A DNA stretch of 64,000 nt from Treponema denticola. Lineage in GTDB: Bacteria; Spirochaetota; Spirochaetia; Treponematales; Treponemataceae. The stretch is from contig NZ_CP038800.1 of the NCBI RefSeq assembly GCF_024400535.1, positions 372,001 to 436,000 on the forward strand, in the 5' to 3' direction. Shown here in pieces: positions 16,871 to 26,248 of this stretch (position 1 is its first letter; the number at the start of each line of letters is the position of its first letter). The notes beneath the pieces were generated by a model. That model worked only from the letters and a program-made list of their open reading frames with translations. It ran no database searches and had not been told where the DNA came from. The position numbers were made by a program, and so were the translations under genes.

Positions 16871-17521
16871 ATGAAACCAAGAGAACTTTGCGAAAAAGCA
16901 TGGCAAGAAATAGCATGCAATTTCCCCGACTTTAAAGTGGTAGGTAAAGGAAAGACTTTACGAAAAATTGCAAATAACAAAGACATTATTTTTGAAATAT
17001 ATTTTCAAGCCAATAGATACAACTGTGAATCTAGTGTTGAGTTTATCCCGCATATCAACATTTATTCAAAGGCTATGAAAAAAGCATGCATAACCAGTGA
17101 AGGAATTATTTACGGCGGAGAGCTTAGTTCTTTAGCCGGAAGAAAAGCGGGTGCTTGGTGGCAGTTGACCGGTGCAAGCTATAAAGATACCGTAACGCAA
17201 ATTACGGGATTATTACATAAACACATTATGCCTTTATTTGCAGACTTTGAAGATACAAATAAAAATATTGAAAGAATTTTAAACGGCTCATTAAAAGGGT
17301 ATGCTTTGCTCTACTATATCTACTATTTTGGCGGCAAAGAGCCGGCTGAAAGATATTTTAATAAAGTCATCAAAGAAGATAAGTTAAAGAAAAAATATAT
17401 TTCGTTTTATAACTCATTAAAAGAAATTCCAAAAGAAAATATCGATTTACATTTTGAGGACTTTTACGGCGCAAGTTTAATCAAATTTGCATATTTACAT
17501 GGTTTAGAAATTATTCAATAA
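16871..17521 (+). CDS. Hypothetical protein (possibly DUF4304-like N-terminus)
   Basis: This is a 216-residue soluble protein. The N-terminal half (FPDFKVVGKGKTLRKIANNKD ... FQANRYNCESSVEFIPHINI ... GAWWQLTG) has the strand-rich layout of DUF4304-type proteins, a tentative match. The C-terminal half is helical (LKGYALLYYIYYFGGKEPAERYFNKV). AGGAAGAAG precedes the ATG. It lies in the plus-strand run of island genes. Confidence 0.6.
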   Translation: MKPRELCEKAWQEIACNFPDFKVVGKGKTLRKIANNKDIIFEIYFQANRYNCESSVEFIPHINIYSKAMKKACITSEGIIYGGELSSLAGRKAGAWWQLTGASYKDTVTQITGLLHKHIMPLFADFEDTNKNIERILNGSLKGYALLYYIYYFGGKEPAERYFNKVIKEDKLKKKYISFYNSLKEIPKENIDLHFEDFYGASLIKFAYLHGLEIIQ

Positions 17522-17554
17522 TCTTTAAAAAAATGGGACAGGAGGAGATAAACT

Positions 17555-17737
17555 ATGGACGAGCGTATTGAGCATTGGGATTGGCTGTATTCGCCGGACG
17601 CACACTATCAAAGTAAATGGGGAATGGGGCAGATAAGCCGTTATTTGGGCCGTCCTGTTGTCCGCATAATAGGTTTTGCAGGCGGTATTTTCTTCGCTGT
17701 TGTCGGCGGTGTTTTTATTTATGGTGTGTTTAAATAA
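17555..17737 (+). CDS. Small single-pass membrane protein
   Basis: This is a 60-residue protein with an aromatic, soluble N-terminus (MDERIEHWDWLYSPDAHYQ) and a C-terminal Gly-rich hydrophobic helix (about residues 37-58, IIGFAGGIFFAVVGGVFIYGV). A very strong AGGAGG site lies 8 bases before the ATG, which supports real translation. It sits between two island genes. I do not recognise it. Confidence 0.65.
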   Translation: MDERIEHWDWLYSPDAHYQSKWGMGQISRYLGRPVVRIIGFAGGIFFAVVGGVFIYGVFK

Positions 17738-17771
17738 AAATGAAAAAAGCGTCGCTAAAAGGAGTATAACA

Positions 17772-18452
17772 ATGAAACAATTTCCGGATTTTCTAAGAGA
17801 AAATGATAGATACTATATTTATGCATTGCAAGCCTTAAAGCAATTGTTTACCGAAACGTCCTGTACTTGGCAAAAATGGATTGAAACCGATATTGAAGAA
17901 TACTTAAGCACAGGCAGTGTTGAGCATCATCTTGGGGCTTACGGAGGAATGGGCAGTATAAATGATATTTGGATTTGCAAGGTAAATAATCATACTATAA
18001 ACGACGAGGCTGAACCATGGGCAAATGAGTTGATGGAATATCTTAAATGCCTTTCTTACGGAATTGCAAATATAATAAAAGCAGGAAAAAAAATTAATAT
18101 TGAAAAAATATTCGCAGAAAGCCGGACACGGGAAATCTTAACCGGCATTCAGTGTGACTCTTGCGGTTTTTCACAAATACACAAAAGAGAAACGGATTCG
18201 TATTTGGCTTCACTTCTTTTACCTAAAATGGTAAAAGAAGCTGTCTTACAAAACCAAATGGGAGAATTGATTTCCGCTTGCCTCATACCGGATATTCCGG
18301 ACTTGGTTGAAGAAAGAGAGCGGATTATAAAACTTGCGGAACAAAGCGGAATCGGTTTTTCGGCATCTAAAAATTCTCGCTGCAAAAAATGCGGCGGCGA
18401 TACAAAAATCAAATATTGGAAATTAGACGGTAATATTTTTAAACCGTCTTAA
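17772..18452 (+). CDS. DUF6966-like protein with zinc-ribbon-like Cys pairs
   Basis: From ATG 17772 (AAAAGGAG 8 bases upstream) this encodes 226 residues. The N-terminal 90 residues (WQKWIETDIEEYLSTG ... HHLGAYGGMGSINDIWI) match the DUF6966 pattern as I recall it. The C-terminal part carries two Cys pairs, CDSCGF and CKKCGG, about 75 residues apart, which could bind one zinc ion. The open frame extends upstream to 17676 but overlaps the small membrane protein, so that part is rejected. The function is unknown; immunity-like context. Confidence 0.7.
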   Translation: MKQFPDFLRENDRYYIYALQALKQLFTETSCTWQKWIETDIEEYLSTGSVEHHLGAYGGMGSINDIWICKVNNHTINDEAEPWANELMEYLKCLSYGIANIIKAGKKINIEKIFAESRTREILTGIQCDSCGFSQIHKRETDSYLASLLLPKMVKEAVLQNQMGELISACLIPDIPDLVEERERIIKLAEQSGIGFSASKNSRCKKCGGDTKIKYWKLDGNIFKPS

Positions 18453-18458
18453 GGTAAT

Positions 18459-18655
18459 ATGAGTGAAATTGGGATTGCTGTTAAACAAATTTTAGAGCAT
18501 CTCTGTTTATTTTATATCTTAATTTTGAACTTGACTCAAACGGTGTAACTTGCTCTTTCGATCTTGATGCAAAACCTGATTATCTTTTGGGGCATTTAGC
18601 TTTTATGACAATGGATAAAGAATATAATATCAAAAATGACGGTATAAACGGATAA
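18459..18655 (+). pseudogene. Decayed small gene with frameshift
   Basis: ATG 18459 has an AAGG site and reads MSEIGIAVKQILEHL. The continuation of protein quality then lies in another frame: NFELDSNGVTCSFDLDAKPD, YLLGHLAFMTMDKEYN, ending at TAA 18653. Joining the two needs a frameshift and perhaps a deletion near 18505. The result resembles a small immunity-type beta protein. It fills most of the gap between its neighbours. Confidence 0.5.
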
Positions 18656-18702
18656 ATTATAATTTGAATAATAGATAAGGAGAAAAAGAGAAGAAACCGG
18701 CT

Positions 18703-19716
18703 ATGAACGAAATTTATGCAATTAACGACTTATCGGAACTGGAAGATTTTTTACATTCTCAAAACTCCATTGAAAACATGCGTGAAAAACTTTTTGCGGA
18801 ATTTTTAAAATATGCGGATTATAAAAGCGTATCGGGGTGGAACAAGGCGGTGCGGCTTTGCGAATGTCTTGCCGTAATCGGTTGGGGAAACCATGAACCA
18901 TTGGAAGCGTCAAGAGGTGTGTTTTTTAACGGTAATCCCCGCACCTTTTTTTGCAACAGATTCGGAGAGCTTCGTTTTGTCGAGGCAATATGGTCAAAAA
19001 GAAAAACCGGATTTACGATGGAGCAGTGCAGAACTTCCTATTATTCCGCTCCCGACTGCAAAGACAAAAAACAACCGGTGTGTTGGGATTACCCCGTAAC
19101 CGAAAATATAGAAGACATAAAAATTGAAAGTCAACGCAATTGGATTCCTAAAAATCCTGTTTGGATTGTGCGTACAATATCCAACTGTTATGAAAATTCA
19201 AAACCGGTTATAGAAAGCATTGAGGAAAAACTTCAGAACGAATTGAATAAAAAGATGCGTCCCGAAAAATACGGCAAAGCCGTAAATTGTATTTTATTGA
19301 AATGTGCTTTCAGCTATTATGATAATGCTCATTGTAAAACAAACTATATCATCGATGAATCGGGACGCAAATTATCAAGTCAAGAAGCCGCAAAAGAATT
19401 ACAGAAACTATACACAAAAGAAGAGATTTCCGAAAACGGATATTACTTGCGCCCTAGATTTCAATACGGGCCTTTTAAAGCAGATACGGGCAAGATAGAG
19501 GTAGTCATTCATTTTGAAAAAGAATTCAGCCTATTAACACATAGTCAGCAAAAAGAAAAACTGTCAGAGTATTTTTTAATTGCTCTTAAAACCATTGCAG
19601 AAAAACAAAAAAAGAAAACACCGAATTATGATTTCAATTTAATGATTTCAGATTTTACCGAAATAATCAACAACCCCGATGCAGAGCATCGGGGTATTAA
19701 CTCTCGGCACAAATAA
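18703..19716 (+). CDS. Hypothetical protein, C-terminus encoded by the island repeat
   Basis: This is a 337-residue soluble protein with no recognised family. It has a long N-terminal helical region, a Cys/Trp-rich middle (CRTSYYSAPDCKDKKQPVCW) and a basic C-terminal half with FQYGPFKADTGKIEVVIHFEKE. The last 14 codons (NPDAEHRGINSRHK) are encoded by the right-edge repeat at 19665-19725. That means the repeat has supplied a new C-terminus and stop codon, and the original end may differ. An AAGGAGAAAAAGAG site is upstream. It is the last gene of the island. Confidence 0.65.
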   Translation: MNEIYAINDLSELEDFLHSQNSIENMREKLFAEFLKYADYKSVSGWNKAVRLCECLAVIGWGNHEPLEASRGVFFNGNPRTFFCNRFGELRFVEAIWSKRKTGFTMEQCRTSYYSAPDCKDKKQPVCWDYPVTENIEDIKIESQRNWIPKNPVWIVRTISNCYENSKPVIESIEEKLQNELNKKMRPEKYGKAVNCILLKCAFSYYDNAHCKTNYIIDESGRKLSSQEAAKELQKLYTKEEISENGYYLRPRFQYGPFKADTGKIEVVIHFEKEFSLLTHSQQKEKLSEYFLIALKTIAEKQKKKTPNYDFNLMISDFTEIINNPDAEHRGINSRHK

Positions 19717-19725
19717 AAAAAATGG
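19665..19725. repeat. Right-edge copy of the island repeat, with perfect hairpin
   Basis: This copy contains a perfect inverted repeat ACCCCGATGC-AGA-GCATCGGGGT at 19673-19695 (10-bp arms, 3-base loop). It is followed by GGTATTAA and an A-run, so it can also act as a terminator between the island and pepA on the opposite strand. It is related to 2254-2331 at the left edge. It lies inside the 3' end of the preceding reading frame. Confidence 0.65.
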
Positions 19726-19741
19726 CTGTATACCTAGCTGA

Positions 19742-21172
19742 TTAAGCTTCTTTGCTTAGCATATAGTAAAGACTTTTTACTAAAGTTCCTGTGGCGTTTT
19801 CTTTTAGGTAGCCGAATTTTTCGGTAATGTAGGCAGTTCCGGCTATATCAATATGAATCCATGGGATATCTTCTTTTGCAATGAAGGAACCGACGAATAG
19901 ACCGGCCGTCATCATTCCGCCTAACTTTCCGCCCGAGTTTTTTAGATCTGCGACTTTCGATTCATTCATTTTTTTATAATACTCGATAGTAGGCATTCTC
20001 CATACAATTTCGCCTGCTCTTTCATTTGCCTTAACAAGCTCTGCAAAGAACTCATCATTGTTTGTAACGGCACCGCTTACCTGTTCTCCAAGAGCTGACA
20101 CACAGGCACCGGTGAGGGTTGCAAGGTCAATCAGCTTAGTCGCTCCCAAATTATTGGTAGCATAATAAACGGCATCGGCTAATGTTAATCGGCCTTCGGC
20201 ATCGGTGTTAATAATTTCGATAGTTTTACCGCTCATTGAGCCGATAATATCGCCATTTCTATAGCCGTCTCCCGAAATCATATTTTCGCAAGAAGCAACA
20301 ACAGCGACAACATTTACCTTTGCTTTGAGGTCAGCCAGTGCGTGCATTGCTCCGATAACCGTACCTGAGCCTCCCATATCCGTAAACATATTAACCATGC
20401 TTGTAGCAGGTTTAATCGCATATCCGCCGCTGTCATAGGTTAAGCCCTTACCGACAAGGGCGATTTTTTCATTGGAGCCGGGATTATTGTAGTATTCCAT
20501 AACGATGAGTTTAGGCTCCTTGGTGCTTGCTCTGGCTACATTGAGGAAGGCTTCCATTTTGAGGTCTTCAATTTCTTTTTTGCCGTGGACTGTAACCTTG
20601 ACTCCCTTTGCTTCAAGTTTTTCTTTGGCTATTTTAGCAAGAGTTTCAGGATAGATGACATTTGCCGGCTGATTTACCAAGTCTCTGGTTAAGAAAACCG
20701 CTTCCATAAGCTTGACAGCTTCGTTTATACCTTTTTCAGCCCTGTCTTCTTTGCCTTTTTCAGGGTTATAATTAACCGTAATTTCGGTTTGCTCTTTACG
20801 ATCGCTTTTAAACTTATCGTATTTGTAGGTGGCATGGAGCATACCTTCTGCAATAGCCTCAGCCATCTTATAATTACATAGATTGTTAAGTTTAGGGATA
20901 TTGAGCTCGACTTCTTCTACCTTGTTCTTTAAAAGCTCACTTGCTGCCTTAAAAAAGGTTTTTCTTAAAACTTCCAAGTCAATTTTTTCTTCTTTACCTA
21001 GACCGATAAAAAGCTGGGCTTTAAGATTGGAGTCGAGAGTATAATAAACCTCTTCCGCCTTTCCGGAAAATAATTCTTTTTCCTTCAAATGATTAAGATA
21101 GCCGCCTTCTATTTTGTCTTCAAAAACCAACTGAGCAGCTACACCGCCTTGTTTTGCAATATTAAATTTCAT
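19742..21172 (-). CDS. pepA: Leucyl aminopeptidase (M17)
   Basis: This is a 476-residue cytosolic metallo-aminopeptidase that removes N-terminal residues, preferably Leu, during peptide turnover. The M17 signature NTDAEGRL is at residues 322-329. The upstream metal and substrate block GLTYDSGGYAIKPAT, then FTDMGG, is intact, so both metal sites appear complete. The N-terminal macrodomain-like half is shorter than in E. coli PepA but typical of treponemes. GGAGGAATT precedes the ATG. ftsH lies 147 bases upstream on the same strand. It marks the return from the island to core genome. Confidence 0.93.
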   Translation of the reverse strand: MKFNIAKQGGVAAQLVFEDKIEGGYLNHLKEKELFSGKAEEVYYTLDSNLKAQLFIGLGKEEKIDLEVLRKTFFKAASELLKNKVEEVELNIPKLNNLCNYKMAEAIAEGMLHATYKYDKFKSDRKEQTEITVNYNPEKGKEDRAEKGINEAVKLMEAVFLTRDLVNQPANVIYPETLAKIAKEKLEAKGVKVTVHGKKEIEDLKMEAFLNVARASTKEPKLIVMEYYNNPGSNEKIALVGKGLTYDSGGYAIKPATSMVNMFTDMGGSGTVIGAMHALADLKAKVNVVAVVASCENMISGDGYRNGDIIGSMSGKTIEIINTDAEGRLTLADAVYYATNNLGATKLIDLATLTGACVSALGEQVSGAVTNNDEFFAELVKANERAGEIVWRMPTIEYYKKMNESKVADLKNSGGKLGGMMTAGLFVGSFIAKEDIPWIHIDIAGTAYITEKFGYLKENATGTLVKSLYYMLSKEA

Positions 21173-21319
21173 AATTCCTCCGAAATTATATTAAAGTTAT
21201 GCTTACTTTACAATTAGAGTATACATCTTTTGTCGATTAACGGCAAGATGCGGCATTACCGGATATACAAATAAAAAATGAATTACTTCTGACAAAATCC
21301 GATCATTCAAAAAAATCTC

Positions 21320-23311
21320 TTATTCTCTATCGATAGTTTCATCTTCTTGTTTAAATAAGTCCTGATTTTTTTCAGCTGCGATTATGGCATCAAATTCTTC
21401 GCTCTCTATGGTTTCTTTTTCTAAAAGAGTTAAAGCTATTTTTTCCAAAAGATGTTTTTTGCTGTTGAGCATCTTTAGAACTATTTCATACCGTTCATCT
21501 ATTATTTTTGCTATTTCTTCATCAATATATTGCTGGGTTGTTTCTGCATATTCCCTGACGAGTTGGGGCTCATTGTTTCCAAGGTATCCTGCCCCCCTCT
21601 TGCCGAAAGCGACATTCTTGAATTTCGGACTCATACCGTATTCCATTATCATACTTCGGGCTATGTCGGTTGCTCTTGACAAATCGTTTGCAGCTCCTGT
21701 TGAAACCATTCCGAAAGTAACTTGTTCGGCTCCGCGTCCTCCTAGGAGAACATCTATTTCTGCCAAAAGCTGTTTTTCGGTTACAATATGCTTGTCATCT
21801 TCAGGTATGTGGAATGTGTATCCTAATGTAGATGTTCCTCGAGGAACAATGGTTACTTTGTGTACCTTATCCGCACCTTCGGTAAAGCTTCCTATGATGG
21901 CATGGCCTGTCTCGTGATAAGCTATTACTTTTCTTTCTTCTTCACGGATTACGCGGGATTTTTTCTGTAAACCTATCATAGCTTTTTCTACAGCTTCATC
22001 CAAGTCGGTCATTACAACTTTTTTTCGCTTGCCTCTAACAGCCAAAAGAGCGGCCTCATTGATAATATTTGCCAGGTCGGCGCCCGAACATCCGGCAGTA
22101 ATACGAGCTATTGAAGCTAAATCGGCATCTGAATCAAGTTTTACACTTTCCGCGTGGAGTTTTAAAATCTGCTCTCTGCCTTTTAAATCGGGGCGGTCAA
22201 CTACAACCTGTCTGTCAAATCTTCCGGGGCGTAATAGAGCGGGATCCAAAACATCAGGCCTGTTTGTTGCAGCTAACAGTATTAGTCCTGTTTTATTGTC
22301 AAAGCCGTCCATCTCTACCAAAAGCTGGTTTAGGGTCTGCTCCCTTTCATCGTTTGAACTGTAAGAATTATGACGCGATTTTCCTATTGCATCCAATTCA
22401 TCTATAAAGATAATACATGGGGCTTTTTCTCTGGCCTGTCTAAATAAGTCTCTAACTCTGGAAGCTCCTACTCCTACAAACATCTCTACAAAATCAGAAC
22501 CGCTTATCCTAAAAAACGGAACACCGGCTTCACCGGCTACGGCTCTTGCAAGCAGGGTCTTACCTGTTCCCGGAGGTCCGACCAATAGAACGCCTCTTGG
22601 AATTTTTCCTCCAATTTCGGTATACTTTTGAGGATATTTTAAGAAGTCGACAACCTCCATAAGCTCCTCTTTGGCTTCATCAACGCCTGCAACATCCTTA
22701 AAGCGGGTCTCGACTTTTCCCTCATCTATTGCAGCACTTCTAGTCTGCCCGGGAGAAAAAAAGCTACCTCCCAGTCCTCCCATACTTCTAGTCATGCGTT
22801 TCATAATTGCACGCCATATAATAAAAATTATTCCAAAAGGAATGACCCATTGCAAGAGCACTTCCATAAAATAACCGCGCTCCTTGGGCTTAACATTATA
22901 TACAACATGGTGTTCATCTAAAAGGTTTATAAATTCCGAGGTATATATGCCTACTGTAGTATATTCGTTTGTATTTTTCTGCACGGATAAAAAAGAAAAT
23001 ACGGAAGAGCTTGATTCATTTTCATCTTGGATGCTTGTATAACCCGTAAAATAAACAGGGCCTAACACAACCTTTTTTATCTGGCCTGAGGTAATTCGGT
23101 CTTTGAATTCCGAAAAAGGAATCAAGGCTGAACTATTGAGAATCATTAATTGATTAACTAAAACAAAAAGAACAATTACAAGCGGCGCTAAAAGCCATAA
23201 AGAAAAGAAAGGTTTTTTTGGGGACTTTTTATTATCCCCGTCAGAGTCCGGCTCGAAATTAAAAAAATTAAACGGATCATTTTGGTTTTTATCGTCGTTA
23301 TTTTTACTCAT
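21320..23311 (-). CDS. ftsH: ATP-dependent zinc metalloprotease FtsH
   Basis: This is a 663-residue membrane-bound AAA protease from ATG 23311 (GGAG upstream); the 11 upstream codons are not needed. An N-terminal Asn/Asp-rich cytoplasmic tail precedes TM1 ([21 protein letters not shown]). A periplasmic loop and TM2 ([15 protein letters not shown]) follow. Walker A GPPGTGKT starts at residue 245 and Walker B is in [11 protein letters not shown]. The zinc site is H466-ETG-H470. FtsH degrades unassembled or damaged membrane proteins and regulators in all bacteria. Confidence 0.97.
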   Translation of the reverse strand: MSKNNDDKNQNDPFNFFNFEPDSDGDNKKSPKKPFFSLWLLAPLVIVLFVLVNQLMILNSSALIPFSEFKDRITSGQIKKVVLGPVYFTGYTSIQDENESSSSVFSFLSVQKNTNEYTTVGIYTSEFINLLDEHHVVYNVKPKERGYFMEVLLQWVIPFGIIFIIWRAIMKRMTRSMGGLGGSFFSPGQTRSAAIDEGKVETRFKDVAGVDEAKEELMEVVDFLKYPQKYTEIGGKIPRGVLLVGPPGTGKTLLARAVAGEAGVPFFRISGSDFVEMFVGVGASRVRDLFRQAREKAPCIIFIDELDAIGKSRHNSYSSNDEREQTLNQLLVEMDGFDNKTGLILLAATNRPDVLDPALLRPGRFDRQVVVDRPDLKGREQILKLHAESVKLDSDADLASIARITAGCSGADLANIINEAALLAVRGKRKKVVMTDLDEAVEKAMIGLQKKSRVIREEERKVIAYHETGHAIIGSFTEGADKVHKVTIVPRGTSTLGYTFHIPEDDKHIVTEKQLLAEIDVLLGGRGAEQVTFGMVSTGAANDLSRATDIARSMIMEYGMSPKFKNVAFGKRGAGYLGNNEPQLVREYAETTQQYIDEEIAKIIDERYEIVLKMLNSKKHLLEKIALTLLEKETIESEEFDAIIAAEKNQDLFKQEDETIDRE

Positions 23312-23415
23312 ACATTCTCCATTATATTTTACTATAATACACAAAAAATAATAAAAAGTCGATAGGAAATCAAGAAATAAATTTTATACTAAGGTAAATA
23401 TAGTTTTTCTAAGCC

Positions 23416-23444
23416 TTGCACCTAAGGCTAAAAAAATGTATAAT
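23416..23444 (+). promoter_or_regulatory. Promoter of gltX
   Basis: TTGCAC at 23416-23421 is followed after exactly 17 bases by TATAAT at 23439-23444. This is a sigma-70-type promoter about 54 bases before the gltX start. A second TTGACA further down (23460) has no fitting -10. Confidence 0.65.
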
Positions 23445-23497
23445 AAGCCCCTTAATAAACTTGACATTATCTATAACAGTTAGGAGGTTTTGTAACT

Positions 23498-25018
23498 ATG
23501 CAAGTTAAAGTCAGATATGCTCCCTCTCCCACCGGCTTTCAGCACATAGGCGGAGTCCGTACAGCCTTGTTTAATTATCTTTTTGCCCGCTCAAAAGGCG
23601 GAAAATTCGTTTTACGCATTGAAGATACCGACAGAACAAGATACAGCGAAGAATATGAACAGAACCTTTATGATACCCTTGAATGGCTCGGCCTTGAATG
23701 GGATGAAGGCGGACCAAAGGGAGGCCCCTGTGCACCCTACATTCAGTCTCAAAGGTTCGATATTTACCGAAAATATGCCCAAGAGCTTGTCGATAAGGGC
23801 TTTGCTTACTATTGCTTTTGCGATTCGGAAAGGCTCGACAGAATCCGAAAAATTCAAACAATGAACAAGATGCCTCCGGGCTATGACAGGGCTTGCCGCA
23901 ATTTAACCGATGAAGAAATTAAGGCTAAAATGGACGAAGGCGTTCCCTATGTTATCCGCTTAAAGGTTCCGCTTGAAGGCAGCACCAAATTTACAGATGC
24001 CCTTTTAGGCGATATTGAATGGAAAAATGAAGATATAAACCCCGACCAAATCCTTTTAAAAAGCGACGGGTTCCCGACATATCACTTGGCAAACATCGTA
24101 GATGACCACCTCATGGGCATAACCCACGTTATGCGTGCCCAAGAATGGCTCCCATCTACCCCCATGCATGTTATAATGTACAAGGCCTTCGGCTGGGAAC
24201 CGCCCCAATTTTGCCACTTGCCCATGGTTATGGGAAATGACGGACAAAAGCTTTCAAAACGGCACGGAGCCACCAGCTGCAACGAATTCAGAAACAAGGG
24301 CTATCTAAAAGAAGCTATTATCAATTATGTCGCTATGCTGGGCTGCTCTTATGAAGACGGCCGTGATATGTACAGCCTTTTAGACTTGGAAAAACTCTTT
24401 GATATTAAGCACTTAAACAAGGCCCCGGCCGTATTCGACTATAAAAAGCTGGAGTGGTTTAACGGTCAGTATATGCGGGAAAAAACCGATGAAGAACTCT
24501 TTGCTCTTACATGGCCCTATATTGCAAATTCAGGCCTTTTCGGAAAGATAAATGAAGAAGATCTGAAAAAAGCCGGATGCCGTTTTGAAAATCAAACCTA
24601 TTTAAAACCCTCTCAAGAACAAAAAGAAGTTTTAATGAAGGTAATGCCTTTGGTAAAAGAGAGACTTCACCTTTTAAGCGAAATAACCGAAATGGTTCGC
24701 TTTCTCTTTGAAGAACCGGCAGTTCCTCCGGCAGAAGAAATAATACCGAAAAAACTTGATGCCAAAACTACAAAAAAAGTTCTCCAAAAGGCAATCGAAG
24801 TAATGCCTAAAATTGTAGGCCTTGACGACCATGCTGGCGGAGAAGTCTTTAGGGCGGAAGCCGATGCTATGGGTATTAAGATGGGAGACTTTATGATGCC
24901 TGTCCGAATGACCGTTACCGGCAGCAGAATAAGCCCTCCCCTTGTAGGCTCAATCCAAATTTTAGGGATAGAAAAAGCTGTTAAGCGCATCGAAAAAGCC
25001 ATAGCGGAAAGGTTTTAA
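23498..25018 (+). CDS. gltX: Glutamyl-tRNA synthetase
   Basis: This is a 506-residue class I synthetase. The HIGH-type motif is at H16-I-G-G19 within APSPTGFQHIGG. The KMSKS-type motif is KLSKR at 251-255. It charges tRNA with glutamate. The anticodon-binding C-terminal region is of normal length. TTAGGAGG lies upstream of the ATG. Whether it is discriminating or also charges tRNA-Gln cannot be told here. It stands alone between ftsH on the other strand and the M23-bactofilin operon. Confidence 0.97.
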   Translation: MQVKVRYAPSPTGFQHIGGVRTALFNYLFARSKGGKFVLRIEDTDRTRYSEEYEQNLYDTLEWLGLEWDEGGPKGGPCAPYIQSQRFDIYRKYAQELVDKGFAYYCFCDSERLDRIRKIQTMNKMPPGYDRACRNLTDEEIKAKMDEGVPYVIRLKVPLEGSTKFTDALLGDIEWKNEDINPDQILLKSDGFPTYHLANIVDDHLMGITHVMRAQEWLPSTPMHVIMYKAFGWEPPQFCHLPMVMGNDGQKLSKRHGATSCNEFRNKGYLKEAIINYVAMLGCSYEDGRDMYSLLDLEKLFDIKHLNKAPAVFDYKKLEWFNGQYMREKTDEELFALTWPYIANSGLFGKINEEDLKKAGCRFENQTYLKPSQEQKEVLMKVMPLVKERLHLLSEITEMVRFLFEEPAVPPAEEIIPKKLDAKTTKKVLQKAIEVMPKIVGLDDHAGGEVFRAEADAMGIKMGDFMMPVRMTVTGSRISPPLVGSIQILGIEKAVKRIEKAIAERF

Positions 25019-25090
25019 ATTTTAATATCAAAAGGCTGAGGTATTTACAAAAGTCTTTTCTTATTATATAATAAGTTGTCGGTTGTGTGC

Positions 25091-25139
25091 TAAATAATTT
25101 GACTAAAAGAGCCGATAAATTATCGGAGAATTCCGATAA
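25091..25139 (+). promoter_or_regulatory. Sigma-28-like promoter with overlapping CCGATAA palindromes
   Basis: TAAA at 25091-25094 and GCCGATAA at 25111-25118, 16 bases apart, match the flagellar sigma-28 (FliA) promoter pattern, with a perfect -10. The same bases form CCGATAA-A-TTATCGG (25112-25126). The right half of this forms a second palindrome with CCGATAA at 25133-25139. It lies about 100 bases before the M23 peptidase gene. A TATAAT at 25175-25180 lacks a good -35. Confidence 0.5.
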
Positions 25140-25214
25140 TTATTAAAAATTAAGGTTTTAATAATTTATATTGGTATAATCACAATGCGATTTATAAATT
25201 AAAGGGGTTGTGCA

Positions 25215-26246
25215 GTGTCAAGAACACGAACATATAAAAAAGCAGAAAATAATTTAGTGCGGGCTTTTAGTGATTTTTTTAAAATTTGCTGTAGTGCCGT
25301 ATCTAAAGGTATAATGAAATTTATTAATGGCGGAAGAAAAAAGCTGACCATAATGGTAGTTCCGCATTCACAAAGAAAAGTTGTAAATTTTCAAGCAAGC
25401 ATCTTTTCAATTTTTTTTGTTACTGTTTTGCTTGTCGGTATTTTAGCTTCATTTTTTTGGTTTACGACCGAATCCATAGCTTCTGCGCGTAAACTTGCAA
25501 ACTTAAAAGAAGAAACCAGAAAAACCCAAGCAAGTCTCAATGTTTTAAAAAATGAAACAAATGATTTGTTAAAAAATGCAAAGAATTTTCAATCAACTCT
25601 TTCTTCTACCTTAACATCCTTAGGTTTGCAGTCTATCATGGAAACCGGAGCTGAAGCCGATGACTCAAGCGATCTTTCGCTTTTGTTCAATGTGCAAGAG
25701 ATGGCCCAAGGAACGGCTAGAGAAGTGAGTGAGCTAAAAAAACTCTCGGCCTATTTGCAGGACACAATTCAGCCTGTACAAGAAATGGCTAAGCTTATGG
25801 ACACTCAAACCGCTCTTTTTTCCGATATTCCCAGCCTATGGCCGATCAAGGGCGGCATAGGGCATATCACAATGGCTTTCGGTCAAAACCGTCATCCTTT
25901 TACAGGACAATGGTATATTCATACAGGTATAGACCTTGCTACCGGCCGTTCAGGAGACCCTATAATGGCTACAGCCGACGGACAAGTTATTAACGTAGAA
26001 ACTGATCCGGGATGGGGAAATTACATTCTTATCAAACATAAACACGGTTTTTTTACAAGGTATGCCCACCTAAGCTCGTTTAGAGTTACAAGAGGTCAGC
26101 ATGTACAAAAAGGGCAGGTTATAGGCTATGTAGGAAATACCGGTATATCTACCGGACCGCACTTACACTATGAAGTTCATATCGGCTCGGATGTTGTTGA
26201 CCCGATGAAATATCTAAACATCAAAAATACCGGAAGAAAAAAATAG
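25215..26246 (+). CDS. M23 (LytM) cell-wall endopeptidase, membrane anchored
   Basis: This is a 343-residue protein starting at GTG 25215 (AAAGGGG upstream). A basic cytoplasmic N-terminus precedes one transmembrane helix (about residues 60-85). A coiled-coil of about 100 residues (LANLKEETRKTQASLNVL and onward) leads to a C-terminal LytM domain. Zinc ligands H236-xxx-D240 and H316-L-H318 are present, so the peptidase should be active against peptidoglycan cross-bridges. The bactofilin gene starts 2 bases after its stop. The same M23-bactofilin pairing sets cell curvature in Helicobacter (Csd1/CcmA) and other bacteria, so a role in spirochaete cell shape is a reasonable inference. Confidence 0.93.
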   Translation: MSRTRTYKKAENNLVRAFSDFFKICCSAVSKGIMKFINGGRKKLTIMVVPHSQRKVVNFQASIFSIFFVTVLLVGILASFFWFTTESIASARKLANLKEETRKTQASLNVLKNETNDLLKNAKNFQSTLSSTLTSLGLQSIMETGAEADDSSDLSLLFNVQEMAQGTAREVSELKKLSAYLQDTIQPVQEMAKLMDTQTALFSDIPSLWPIKGGIGHITMAFGQNRHPFTGQWYIHTGIDLATGRSGDPIMATADGQVINVETDPGWGNYILIKHKHGFFTRYAHLSSFRVTRGQHVQKGQVIGYVGNTGISTGPHLHYEVHIGSDVVDPMKYLNIKNTGRKK

Positions 26247-26248
26247 CT

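Noticed and set aside
2188-19725. Integron cassette array with attC sites
   Set aside because: T. denticola is known to carry a chromosomal integron, but I found no attC-like sites with core GTTRRRY pairs between the genes and no integrase. The genes are on both strands.
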